Positions 1 to 9,053 of a stretch of 64,000 bases of DNA are shown one piece after another. Below the pieces are notes generated by a model. The model did no database searches. It was not told where the DNA came from and saw only the letters and a program-made list of their open reading frames with translations. Made by a program: the position numbers and the translations under genes. Within the stretch, counting starts at the first letter, position 1; each line of letters opens with the position of its first letter. Source of the stretch: Bradymonas sp963697525. GTDB lineage: Bacteria; Myxococcota_A; Bradymonadia; Bradymonadales; Bradymonadaceae. Location of the stretch: contig OY969087.1 of assembly GCA_963697525.1 (NCBI GenBank), forward strand, positions 6,572,001 to 6,636,000, in the 5' to 3' direction.

Positions 1-1
1 G

Positions 2-2200
2 GGCACGAGCTACCGCAACAAATTTGCCACCACGGCCGCGTTTCGCTCGACGGTCGAGGTCGGCGCCGACGGCAAGGCGACCGTGGAGTTCCACCTGCCC
101 GACAACCTGACCTCCTATCGGCTCATGGCGGTGGCCGCGGCCGACCACGACCGCTTCGGCGCGGGCGAAAAACGCATCCGGGTCAACAAGCCCCTGATGG
201 TGCGCCCCGCCCTTCCCCGCTTCGCCTCGACGGGCGACCATTTCGAGGCCCGTGCGGTCATCCAGGCGCTCGACAAGCGCGGCGGGCGGGTCAGCGTCAC
301 GGTGGACACCGACGGCCCGTTGGAGCTGACCGGCCAAAAGACCGCCGAGTTCACGCTGAAGCCCGGCGCCGCCAAAGAGGTCGCCTTCCCGGTGGTGGCC
401 GGCCTTCCCGGCGACGCCAAGGTGCGCTTTCGCGTCGCCGGACAGGGAGACGTGAGCGGCAAAGACGCCGTCGAGGTCACACTGCCGGTCAAATACCCGT
501 CGGCGAAAACCCAATACGTCGAGTCGGGCACGCTGACCATGGACGCGAGCTTCTCGCAGAGCGACCTGCGCCGGCGCATCGAGCTGCCCGAGGGCGTGCG
601 CACCGACGTGGGCGGGCTGGAGGTCGACCTGTCCTCGAGCGCCGTCGGCGAGCTCATCCCCGGGCTGAATTACCTGGTGGATTACCCCTACGGCTGCGTC
701 GAGCAGGTCACCGGACGCACGCTGCCGCTGGTGTCGATGCGCCAGACCATCGGCAAGCTCGGCTTGCCCGGGCTGCACGACAAGGACATCGCCCATTTCG
801 CCCAGACGGGCCTGGACCGCCTCTTCGAGATGCAGACGCCCGACGGAGGCCTGGGTTATTGGCCAGGCGCTTCTCAGGCCCACCCGTGGGGCAGCGTCTA
901 TGGCGCGCTGGCGGCGGTGCGCGCCAAACACGAGGGCGGCTACCACATCGACGCCGACAAATACTCCAAGCTCATGGGCTATTTGAGCCATGTGCTGCGC
1001 GGCAACGTGCAGCTTCCGTCGTATTGGATGCGCGAGAAGGCATCACTTCTTCCCACCCAGGCCTTCGCCGCGTGGGTGCTCGCCGAGGCCGGCCAGCCCC
1101 AGCCGAGCTACCACACCCGGCTGTACAACCAGCGCCACGACCTGCCCGACTTCGCGCGGGCCTTTTTGGCGATGGCCATCGACGAGGCTGGCGACAGCCC
1201 GAAGTACCGCGACGCCTTGATGGACGACCTCGTCGACCAGGTCGTCGAGGAGAGCGACGGCACCGCGCACCTTCGCCGCGGGCCCGAGGGCAGCGCCTGG
1301 TGGCTGTACTGGGTGACGCCGACGCGCTCCGACGCGATCATGCTCATGGCGCTGCTCCGCATCCGGCCCAACAGTGCGCTCATCCCCAAGATCGCCCGCC
1401 ACCTGTTGGAGAAGCGCTACCGTGGGCGTTGGCAAAACACCCAGGACACTGCCTTTTCGATCCTCGCGCTCAGCGAGTATTTCAAGCGCGAACAGGGCGT
1501 AAAGCCCGACTACGAGGCTCTGGTCGGCCTGGGCAAGACGCCCATGGCCCGCGAGTCGTTCCACAAGGCCGAGCTTCGCCCGCGGCGGATCTTCATCCCG
1601 ATGGCCAAGCTCGCCGCCCACCAGGGCCAATTGCTGACCATCGCGCGCCGCGGGCCCGGTGGGCCGATGTACTACACGGCCAAGCTGAGCTACGTGAAGA
1701 AGAAGCCGCCCACGACCGCCTTCGACGGCGGCCTGCACCTGACGCGCCAATACGTCGCCGTCGACGGCAAACGCGCCGGCAAACCCATCGAGAAGGTGCG
1801 CCCGGGCCAGGTCATCAAGGTGCAACTGTCGCTGACGGTGCCCCAGCGCGGCGAATATGTCGCCGTCGAGGATCCGCTGCCGGCGGGCTTCGAGCCCATC
1901 AACACCAGCTTCGCGACCACCTCCTCGAAGCTCACCAAGGAGGCCTATTCCGCCAACGACGCCGACTGGCGCTACGCGTGGTGGTGGTATTATTGGCCAA
2001 TGAGCTTCGAGCACACCGAGCAGCACGACGACAGGGTGTTGCTATTCGCCAATGAGGTCGATCCCGGCGTGTACCGCTACGCCTATCTGGCGCGCGCGAC
2101 CACGCCGGGCACGTTTACCGCGCCAGCCGCGCGTGTCGAGCAGATGTACGAGCCGCTCATCTTCGGGCGCACCGACGCCGCCACCGTCACGATTCGATAA
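2..2200 (+). CDS. Bacterial alpha-2-macroglobulin, C-terminal part (5' end outside window)
   Basis: The frame is open from base 2, so the gene starts upstream and only the last 733 residues or so are here. The sequence holds the macroglobulin thioester motif GCVEQ (Cys codon at 695-697), followed by the alpha-helical thioester domain with repeats such as GLGYWPG and TQDTAFSILAL, and ends in a receptor-binding-like beta domain (EDPLPAGFEP). Bacterial alpha-2-macroglobulins are periplasmic or lipoprotein protease traps whose Cys-Gln thioester covalently captures an attacking protease. PbpC begins 7 bp downstream; this pairing is well known (yfhM-pbpC) and is thought to couple protease defence to cell-wall repair. 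The signal peptide and bait region are not in the window. Confidence 0.93.
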   Translation, partial: GTSYRNKFATTAAFRSTVEVGADGKATVEFHLPDNLTSYRLMAVAAADHDRFGAGEKRIRVNKPLMVRPALPRFASTGDHFEARAVIQALDKRGGRVSVTVDTDGPLELTGQKTAEFTLKPGAAKEVAFPVVAGLPGDAKVRFRVAGQGDVSGKDAVEVTLPVKYPSAKTQYVESGTLTMDASFSQSDLRRRIELPEGVRTDVGGLEVDLSSSAVGELIPGLNYLVDYPYGCVEQVTGRTLPLVSMRQTIGKLGLPGLHDKDIAHFAQTGLDRLFEMQTPDGGLGYWPGASQAHPWGSVYGALAAVRAKHEGGYHIDADKYSKLMGYLSHVLRGNVQLPSYWMREKASLLPTQAFAAWVLAEAGQPQPSYHTRLYNQRHDLPDFARAFLAMAIDEAGDSPKYRDALMDDLVDQVVEESDGTAHLRRGPEGSAWWLYWVTPTRSDAIMLMALLRIRPNSALIPKIARHLLEKRYRGRWQNTQDTAFSILALSEYFKREQGVKPDYEALVGLGKTPMARESFHKAELRPRRIFIPMAKLAAHQGQLLTIARRGPGGPMYYTAKLSYVKKKPPTTAFDGGLHLTRQYVAVDGKRAGKPIEKVRPGQVIKVQLSLTVPQRGEYVAVEDPLPAGFEPINTSFATTSSKLTKEAYSANDADWRYAWWWYYWPMSFEHTEQHDDRVLLFANEVDPGVYRYAYLARATTPGTFTAPAARVEQMYEPLIFGRTDAATVTIR

Positions 2201-2206
2201 GCCGCG

Positions 2207-4585
2207 ATGAAGACGCGCTCCAAAATCCTGCTGGCCGTCAGCGTCGCCGCCATCGTCGGGCTGTGGGCGTGGGTGTGGTACGTGCCCTTTCCCCACGAGC
2301 TGTTGAGCTACGACAACCTGTCGAGCACGCGCATCGTCGACCGCCACGGCCGCTCGCTGCGCGAGGTGCTCGGCGCCAAGGACGGCCGCGAGAGCTTGGC
2401 GGGCATCGACGCCATCTCCCAGCCGATGCTCGAGGCGACCGTCGAGGCCGAGGACCGCCGCTTCTGGAGCCACTCCGGGGTGGACGTCTTCGCCATCGCG
2501 CGGGCCGCCTGGCAGGACGTGACCAACCTGCGCGTGGTCAGTGGGGCGTCGACCATCACCCAGCAAGTGGTCAAGATGATCATGCACGGCAGCCGGTCGC
2601 GCACGCTGCCCAACAAGATTGAGGAGGCCGTGTGGGCCATCCGGCTCGACAAGCTCGTGCGCAAGCGCACCATCCTCGAGGAGTATCTCAATCGCGCGCC
2701 CTACGGAAATCAGCTCTTCGGGGTGCGCGCGGCGTCGCGCATGTACTTCGACAAGCCGCCCTCCCAGCTCACGCTCGCCGAAGCCGCGCTTCTGGCGGGC
2801 ATTCCCCGCGCGCCCAGCCTGAACAACCCCTACGCCAACTTCGCCCGCGCCACGAAGGTCCAGCACCAGATCTTAAAGCTGATGCACCAGCGCGGCACCA
2901 TCACCGACGACGAGTACGAGCGCGCCACGAGCGAAAAGCTCGTCATCAAAGGCCGGCGCGGCCGGGTCCTCGCCGCGCATTTTACCGACTATGTCGCCTC
3001 GCAATTGCCTCGGACGGACCGCCCGCAGAAGGTCGAGACCACCCTCGACCTCGACCTGCAAAAGAAGGTCGCCGGCATCGTGCGCTCGGAACTCGGCCGG
3101 CTGAAGAAGAAGAACCTGCACCAAGCGGCCGTGGTCGTGCTGGATACCCGCACCAGCGAAGTCCTGGCCTGGGTGGGCTCGCGCGACTATTGGGATACGA
3201 CCTACGACGGTGCCAATGACGGCGTGCTCGCGCGCCGCCAGCCGGGCTCGGCGCTCAAGCCCTTCGTATACGGCATGTATTTGGAGCAAGGCGGCACCGC
3301 CGCCGACATGCTGCCGGACTTCCCGCAGCAATTCCCCGCCAAAGACGGGGTGTACATCCCCAAAAATTACGACCAGCGCTATCACGGCCCCATCAGCGTG
3401 CGCGAAGCCCTGGCCAGCTCGCTGAATATCCCGGCGGTGGTCGTCGCCCAGCGCGTGGGGGTCGACAAGATCCGCAAGAAGCTTCGCGAGCTCGGCTTCG
3501 ACACCCTCGACGCCTCTGCCGACCACTACGGGCTGGGTATCGTGCTGGGAAACGGGGAGGTGCGGTTGGTCGACCTGGCCGGCGCGTACGCCACGTTGGG
3601 ACGACTGGGGGTCGAAAAACCCGTGCGCGTCTTTCGCGGCGCGGCCCCCGACGCAGCAAAGACCGCCGATCCAAACGACGGCCGAGCGTACTCGGCGCAG
3701 ACGTCCTATATCCTGCTGGACATCCTGAGCGACGACGCGGCCCGGGCGCGCGGCTTCGGGCGCTACAGCCCGCTGTATTTTCCCTATAAGGTCGCCGCCA
3801 AGACCGGCACCAGCGCGGGTTTTCGGGACAACTGGGCGGTGGGCGTCACCCCGGAGTACACCGTGGCGGTGTGGGCGGGCAATTTCGACGCCAAGCCCAT
3901 GAATGGCTCCAGCGGGATCACCGGGGCGGCTCCGATCATGCGCCAGGTCATGCAGGCGCTGTACCCGAACGCGGCCAACGCCGCCGACGTGCCGTGGTAC
4001 GAGCCGCCGACGGGCGTCGCGGAGCACGCCGTGTGCAACCTCAGCGGACGGCGACCCGGAGCGCACTGCCCGGCGACACACCTCGAACTCTTCGAGAAGG
4101 GAACGCTCGCCGACAAACCCTGCGACATGCATCAGGTGCGGCGCATCGATACCCGAAATGGCCTGCTCGCCGGGCCCCATTGCCCGGCGCGGTTCGTCGA
4201 ACGACGCCCGTTTTTGAAGGTGCCCACGGCGTGGACCGAGTGGGCGCTCGAGCGCGGCGAGGCGCTGGTGCCCACGCGCTACTCGCCGCTGTGCCCGGCC
4301 GGCGCGGCCGCCGCGTCAGCGCCGCAGCACGCCGGGCCCATCATCACCCACCCGCGCCCCAACGACGCGTTTTTCATCGACCCCACCCTTCCCGCCGACC
4401 AACAACAGGTCGCCCTGCGCGCCCAGGGCCCGCGCAACGAGCCGCTGACGTGGTTCGTCGACGGCGAGCCGCTAACGACGGTGGACGCCCCCTTCGACGC
4501 CTTCTGGCCGCTCAGCCCGGGCGAGCACGTCATCGGCGTGGGGCACGGCGAGGCGGAGACGCGCGTGCGCATCACCGTTCATTGA
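2207..4585 (+). CDS. pbpC: Penicillin-binding protein 1C (bifunctional peptidoglycan synthase)
   Basis: This 792-aa protein has an N-terminal membrane anchor (about residues 7-25). A GT51 transglycosylase domain follows, with the catalytic motif EAEDRRFWSHSGVD near residue 80 and the STITQQ motif. The transpeptidase domain carries SxxK as SALK (Ser348, Lys351), SxN as SLN (Ser405) and KTG at Lys532. The C-terminal 90 residues match the BiPBP_C beta domain that sets PbpC apart from PBP1A and PBP1B. It polymerises and cross-links peptidoglycan at the periplasmic face. It starts 7 bp after the alpha-2-macroglobulin stop, so the two are probably co-transcribed. The length and motif set are normal for the family. 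Confidence 0.95.
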   Translation: MKTRSKILLAVSVAAIVGLWAWVWYVPFPHELLSYDNLSSTRIVDRHGRSLREVLGAKDGRESLAGIDAISQPMLEATVEAEDRRFWSHSGVDVFAIARAAWQDVTNLRVVSGASTITQQVVKMIMHGSRSRTLPNKIEEAVWAIRLDKLVRKRTILEEYLNRAPYGNQLFGVRAASRMYFDKPPSQLTLAEAALLAGIPRAPSLNNPYANFARATKVQHQILKLMHQRGTITDDEYERATSEKLVIKGRRGRVLAAHFTDYVASQLPRTDRPQKVETTLDLDLQKKVAGIVRSELGRLKKKNLHQAAVVVLDTRTSEVLAWVGSRDYWDTTYDGANDGVLARRQPGSALKPFVYGMYLEQGGTAADMLPDFPQQFPAKDGVYIPKNYDQRYHGPISVREALASSLNIPAVVVAQRVGVDKIRKKLRELGFDTLDASADHYGLGIVLGNGEVRLVDLAGAYATLGRLGVEKPVRVFRGAAPDAAKTADPNDGRAYSAQTSYILLDILSDDAARARGFGRYSPLYFPYKVAAKTGTSAGFRDNWAVGVTPEYTVAVWAGNFDAKPMNGSSGITGAAPIMRQVMQALYPNAANAADVPWYEPPTGVAEHAVCNLSGRRPGAHCPATHLELFEKGTLADKPCDMHQVRRIDTRNGLLAGPHCPARFVERRPFLKVPTAWTEWALERGEALVPTRYSPLCPAGAAAASAPQHAGPIITHPRPNDAFFIDPTLPADQQQVALRAQGPRNEPLTWFVDGEPLTTVDAPFDAFWPLSPGEHVIGVGHGEAETRVRITVH

Positions 4586-4709
4586 CCGAGCCGACCCTGA
4601 AAGGTGAACACTGCCGGCGACCTCGCCAATACACGGCACTGTCGCCCGGGCGTGGGCGGCGCTATACTGCGCCGAACTCACGTCTCCTGCGCGCCCAGCC
4701 CCAGCGACT

Positions 4710-6626
4710 ATGCCAAGCCCATTCGCATCGCCTCGACTCGCCCTCTCCGGCCTCTTCGTGGGGCTTCTCTTGGCCGGTTGTGGCGCCTCGGCCGACAGCC
4801 CTCGGGGGATCGAAAAGGTGGCGGCGGTCGACGGCGACCTGGTGCCGCGCTACGAGCCCGACGGCGACGGGTTTTATCGGATGCCCTGGCCATCGGATTT
4901 TCGGGTGACCGACCAGGGAACGGTGGACGTGTCCGACATCCCCGGGGCCAACCGACCGTTCGTGGCCAAATACGTCGACATGCTGGCGACCATCCACGGC
5001 TTTTCGACGATGCCGGTGGCCTATATTCCGTTTACCGGCGACGTCGTGCCCGCCGACGACGCCCTTCCCAGCCCCAAGGCGTCCCTCGAGCCGGACTCGC
5101 CCATCCAACTCATCGACCTGAGCGACGAGGGTTGCGGCCAGCGCACCCCGGTGGAGACGGTCTACGACAAGGAGGGCGACGAGTATATCGACCCCAACAC
5201 CTTGAAGATCGCGCCCATCCCGGGCTGGCCGCTTCGCCGCTCGCGCCCGTACGCCTTCATCGTGACCACCAAATTCGGCGGCAGCGGGCACGCCACCGCC
5301 CGCCCCCAGGCGTTCGCCGACTACCTCAACGGCGAGGGCGACGACCAGAAGCTCGACGACAGCTTCGAGCCGCTTCGAAAATGCCTGCCCAAGACGAATC
5401 TGAAGGCCAAGGACATCGCGCTCGCCACGGTATTTACGACCCAGGATCCCATCGCGGCGACGCGCAAGCTGCGCCAGAAGGTGTGGTCCAACGACGTGCC
5501 CATCAAGCCCATCTCCGACTGGTATCGGTGGCAAGCCAAGTCCACGTCGACCTACACCGTCTACCACGGCACGGCGCACTTCCCGATCTTCCAGAAGGGC
5601 CATCCGCCCTATTCGCAGGAGGGCGGCCTGGTGTTCAACAGCGCCGGCCGACCGGTCATCCAGCGCTGGGAGGACGTCCCCATCGCGGTCACCGTGCCCG
5701 TCGATCACCCCAATCCGCTCAAATTGTTGATCTGGGAGGACGGCACGGGGGCGTGGCTGGGCAGCCATATCGGCGACAAGCATATCGTCGGGGCACTCGA
5801 CCACGGCTTCGCGGTGGCGACCTTCGTCCCCCAATTTCACCACGGGCGCGGCACCCATGACTACGATCCGGAGATGGACACGTTCAACTACACCAACCCC
5901 GTCTCCGGGCGCACGGTCTTCCGCCAGCAGATCGCCGAGACGAGCTACTTCATCCGGCTGCTCGAGGATCAACTGCCCAAGCTCCAGGGGATGCCGACGA
6001 TCTCGACGTCGCGCATCTTCTACGGCGGCCACTCCCAGGGCGCGCTGGTGGGCGCGATGGTCGCCGGCGTCGAGCCGCGCATCGACACCTATATGCTCAG
6101 CGGGGTGGGCTCGTATCTGAGCGAGACGGTGATCTATCGCAAGGAACCCTTCGACGTGGCCGCGCTCGTCCAGAACCTGCTGGGCGTCCACCGCGCCATC
6201 GACCGCTTCCACCCCATCGTGCAGATGGCCCAACTGGGCGCCGACGTCATCGACCCACACAACTACGCGCGCTTTTGGAAGGGCTTCGACGGCCACGAAC
6301 AGGGCTCCAACGTGTTCATCATCGACGGCAAGCTCGACCAGACCACCGCGACCATCTCCATGAACGCGCTGATGACGGTCGCCGACGTGCCGCCCGCCGG
6401 CACTCCCGGCTGGGATGTCGATCCCTACCAGCTTCGCGACCTGCAGCAATACGACCCACCGGTGGAGGCCAACCGCCAATCGCTCGACGGCCACGCGCTG
6501 ACGTTCGGGGCGTTTTTGAGCCCCGACAACAACCACTTCACCCTGTACGACAACCCCAAGGCGACCAAGGCGGCCATCAATTTCTGGGCGACCGCGGCCG
6601 AGGGGCAGGCGGCGATCGATTTTTGA
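4710..6626 (+). CDS. Lipoprotein with an alpha/beta-hydrolase domain
   Basis: A 638-aa protein with a lipoprotein signal (lipobox LLAGC near residue 24), so it is probably anchored in the outer membrane. The N-terminal part has a PWPSDFR segment seen in secreted proteins of large-genome deltaproteobacteria (recollection, not checked). The C-terminal half has a nucleophile elbow GHSQG with Ser442, and an ordered hydrolase-like core (ILLIW-type strand near residue 340, FIIDGKLD near 535). An esterase or lipase-like role is inferred from the Ser motif only; the Asp and His partners were not assigned with certainty. The ATG at 4710 was preferred because it places the signal peptide at the N-terminus. 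The 124 bp upstream suggest its own promoter. Confidence 0.75.
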   Translation: MPSPFASPRLALSGLFVGLLLAGCGASADSPRGIEKVAAVDGDLVPRYEPDGDGFYRMPWPSDFRVTDQGTVDVSDIPGANRPFVAKYVDMLATIHGFSTMPVAYIPFTGDVVPADDALPSPKASLEPDSPIQLIDLSDEGCGQRTPVETVYDKEGDEYIDPNTLKIAPIPGWPLRRSRPYAFIVTTKFGGSGHATARPQAFADYLNGEGDDQKLDDSFEPLRKCLPKTNLKAKDIALATVFTTQDPIAATRKLRQKVWSNDVPIKPISDWYRWQAKSTSTYTVYHGTAHFPIFQKGHPPYSQEGGLVFNSAGRPVIQRWEDVPIAVTVPVDHPNPLKLLIWEDGTGAWLGSHIGDKHIVGALDHGFAVATFVPQFHHGRGTHDYDPEMDTFNYTNPVSGRTVFRQQIAETSYFIRLLEDQLPKLQGMPTISTSRIFYGGHSQGALVGAMVAGVEPRIDTYMLSGVGSYLSETVIYRKEPFDVAALVQNLLGVHRAIDRFHPIVQMAQLGADVIDPHNYARFWKGFDGHEQGSNVFIIDGKLDQTTATISMNALMTVADVPPAGTPGWDVDPYQLRDLQQYDPPVEANRQSLDGHALTFGAFLSPDNNHFTLYDNPKATKAAINFWATAAEGQAAIDF

Positions 6627-6658
6627 TCGCGGGGTGGACCTCGTGCAGGGGAGAGGCC

Positions 6659-6697
6659 GTTTAGGTTTACGTTTAGGTTGACGTTTACGTTTAGGTT
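6659..6697 (+). repeat. Telomere-like short tandem repeat (GTTTAGG/GTTTACG)
   Basis: About 39 bp made of alternating 6-base units GTTTAG, GTTTAC and GTTGAC, starting 32 bp after the hydrolase lipoprotein stop. A related inverted segment (CCAAACCTGAACCTGAACGT, 6714-6733) follows, so the transcript could fold back on itself. It may act as a weak terminator or be simple-sequence DNA. There is no T-tract. Confidence 0.6.
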
Positions 6698-6764
6698 CTG
6701 TGGGCTTGACGACTCCAAACCTGAACCTGAACGTATGATCCCACACATTTTTGCGGGACGCCTA

Positions 6765-7200
6765 GCGGAGCGGCTGCTTGCTGCCCGCGGAGCACGCCGC
6801 GTTGTTTGCGGCGCCCGTGCAGCCCCGGTTCCTTGGCCTGGCTATTGATCACAAATTTGAATCTGGCTTTGCAAGGCAGGGGGACTTTCGACGTACATAT
6901 GACGAGCGATGACCCTTCCGAGGGTGCGCCACCTCGAGCGCGCCTTTCGGCGCCTCGAGTGGGCTTACCCCCGGTCACGGTTTGGTTCTGCGCCCGACGA
7001 AGGCAGCTGCCAAACCGCCCTTGCGTCCAGCAGAGCTACCAGCCAGACGGTGACCGGGGGTAAGCGTAGCGGCTCGGGCCGAAAGGCCCGGCCGCGAGCG
7101 CACCCTCGGAAGCCACGGAAACCATTTGTGATCAATACACAGGCCAAGGCCGCGGGGCTGCACCGGCGAGGGCTCCGCGGGCAGCAAGCAGCCGCTCCGC
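6765..7200. repeat. Large imperfect inverted repeat, about 435 bp
   Basis: The outer 29 bp (6765-6793) are repeated exactly on the opposite strand at 7172-7200. Moving inward, further blocks match their partner in inverted order: GTGCAGCCCCG, CCTTGGCCTG, TATTGATCACAAAT, TTCCGAGGGTGCG, GCCTTTCGGC and GCTTACCCCCGGTCAC. The central loop is about 6986-7042. The left arm has roughly 45-65 extra bases (about 6858-6905). No ORF inside looks like a gene. The stretch from 6627 to 7340 otherwise holds only the short repeat listed separately and presumably the promoter of the RCC1 gene. It could be a degenerate mobile element or two inverted copies of a dispersed repeat. Confidence 0.8.
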
Positions 7201-7340
7201 ATCACATCAATAGACAGGCCGAGGCGGCGAAGCTCCCCGCGGCTTCTATGGCAAAAATTTGAATTGCGTCGTTGATCTCAGTACATCTAAGTGTGTGGCC
7301 GCGAAAACGGTCGCTCACGGAAACATCAACGTCGCCGCGC

Positions 7341-9053
7341 ATGAATACAGCCTCGCAACGCCTATTTGTTTTCCTGGTGGGGATGATGCTGTGTCTCGAG
7401 GTCGCTTGCGGCACGGACGTGAAAAGCAACGCCCCCAGCTACAACGGCATGGGCGGGACGAATAACGGCTCGACCCAGCACGACGCGTCGAGCAACGGCA
7501 GCGCCGATGCCGGCTCGAGTGTGCAGGATGCGTCCGGCAACAACGGCACGGGCGGTCGGGATGCGTCGGCGAGCTACGACACCTCCTCAGCGGTCGACGC
7601 GGCCGGCGACGCGACGCACACCAACAACACACCACGCCCCGACAGCGCCTCCCTCGGCGCGCCCTGCTCGGCCGACAGCGATTGCCCATCGGGGCAATGC
7701 GCCAGCGTCGGCGGGGCGCTGCGCGGGGTGTGCACCGTGGCGTGCGACGAGGATCACGCCTGTCCCAGCGGCTGGAGCTGCAAGTCGGTGTACTCCGGGG
7801 ACGGCAAGTTCTGCTCCTGCGAGAGCTCTCCGGAGATCTGCGACGGGATCGACAACGACTGCGACGGCCTCGTCGATGAAGGCGACTCCAACAGCGGGCT
7901 GTGCGACGAGGACGCGCTGTGCCTGTCCAATCGCTGCGAATGCCCGTCGGGCTTCATGTGCGGCGATGAATGCGCCGACCTCTTTCGCGATGCCGACAAT
8001 TGTGGAAGCTGCGGCAACCAATGCCAGGTGGCCTGCAGCGACTCGGCGTGCGTGCAGGTCACGCAGTTGTCGGTCGGCAGCGACCACGTCTGCGTAACCC
8101 TGAGCGACGGGCAGGTGCGTTGCGCCGGCGACAACGCCCACGGTCAACTCGGCAATGGCACCACCGCCTCGAGCGATCGCCCGGTGGACGCGCTGTGGAT
8201 GAACCACGCCACCAAGGTCGTCGCCGCCGACCAGTTTAGCTGTGCGCTCACCGAGCCCGGCGGGGTCTACTGCTGGGGTGTCAACGCCCAGGGACAGGTC
8301 GCCGAGCCGCCGCTGACCGAGCGCCACCGGCCCACGCCGTGGCAGCAGATCAACGCCGCGGTCGACGTCGACGCCCAAAACTACACCGGCTGCGCGGTCA
8401 CCGCCCCCGGTGGCGTGCGCTGCTGGGGCCCCCACGGCTACGCCATCCCGTCGTTGATCGACGGATTGACCAACGTCATCCAGGTCGCCGTGGGCGCCTA
8501 CCACCGCTGTGCACTGCTCGCCGCCGGCCAGGTGGCCTGCTGGGGCAACAACGCCCAGGGACAATTGGGCGATGGCACCACCCACAGCCGTGAGGACATC
8601 GCGCTCATTGCCAGCCTCTCCGGCGCCGCCCAGGTGGTCGCCGGCGAGGAGCATACCTGCGTGCGCCTGAACTCCGGCCACGTCAAATGCTTCGGCAGCA
8701 ACTCCGACGGCCAGCTCGGGGTGGACTCGGGCTCACCGCTGGGCGGGCTGACCACCCTGCTCACCCCCGGCACGGTCAGCGGGCTGAGCGGCGCGACCGA
8801 CATCGCCGCCGGCGCCCACCACAGCTGCGCGGTGACCGGCGACCACAAGGTGTATTGTTGGGGCGCCAACGACAGCGGCCAGCTCGGCGACGGCACCACC
8901 ACCGCCTCCAACACCCCCATCGAAGTTCACGGGCTGCCCGACGCCCAGGACGTCGACGCCGGCGGCCAGACGAGCTGCGCGCTGACCACCGCCGGCGAAG
9001 TGTACTGCTGGGGCGAGCGCTTCGGGGTCAATCCGCGACGCCTAGATTTTTGA
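7341..9053 (+). CDS. RCC1-repeat secreted protein, probable lipoprotein
   Basis: A 570-aa exported protein. The start at 7341 was chosen over an upstream in-frame ATG because it puts a hydrophobic signal directly at the N-terminus, ending at LEVAC, an imperfect lipobox. A low-complexity Asn/Ser/Asp linker follows. Then come a Cys-rich segment (CSADSDCPSGQC) and a MopE-type metal-binding motif (CDGIDNDCDGLVDEGD, near residue 170). The C-terminal 330 residues are RCC1 propeller blades with repeated C-A-x-W/G-x-N-x2-GQLGDGTT units. Such proteins are common surface proteins in this type of bacterium; the ligand is unknown. Its 3' end overlaps the convergent gene by 26 bp. Confidence 0.85.
   Translation: MNTASQRLFVFLVGMMLCLEVACGTDVKSNAPSYNGMGGTNNGSTQHDASSNGSADAGSSVQDASGNNGTGGRDASASYDTSSAVDAAGDATHTNNTPRPDSASLGAPCSADSDCPSGQCASVGGALRGVCTVACDEDHACPSGWSCKSVYSGDGKFCSCESSPEICDGIDNDCDGLVDEGDSNSGLCDEDALCLSNRCECPSGFMCGDECADLFRDADNCGSCGNQCQVACSDSACVQVTQLSVGSDHVCVTLSDGQVRCAGDNAHGQLGNGTTASSDRPVDALWMNHATKVVAADQFSCALTEPGGVYCWGVNAQGQVAEPPLTERHRPTPWQQINAAVDVDAQNYTGCAVTAPGGVRCWGPHGYAIPSLIDGLTNVIQVAVGAYHRCALLAAGQVACWGNNAQGQLGDGTTHSREDIALIASLSGAAQVVAGEEHTCVRLNSGHVKCFGSNSDGQLGVDSGSPLGGLTTLLTPGTVSGLSGATDIAAGAHHSCAVTGDHKVYCWGANDSGQLGDGTTTASNTPIEVHGLPDAQDVDAGGQTSCALTTAGEVYCWGERFGVNPRRLDF

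Noticed and set aside
4662..6746. 694-aa minus-strand open frame opposite the hydrolase lipoprotein
   Set aside because: It is a shadow frame in GC-rich DNA: Arg/Asp/Val-rich, no motifs, and covered by a clear signal-peptide gene on the other strand.
6659..7200. CRISPR array or insertion sequence in the long gap
   Set aside because: There are no regularly spaced identical repeats with unique spacers and no transposase gene. The structure is inverted, not direct.
6806..7262. Short open frames inside the inverted repeat
   Set aside because: They mirror each other on the two strands as expected from a palindrome and have no ribosome sites or domain features.
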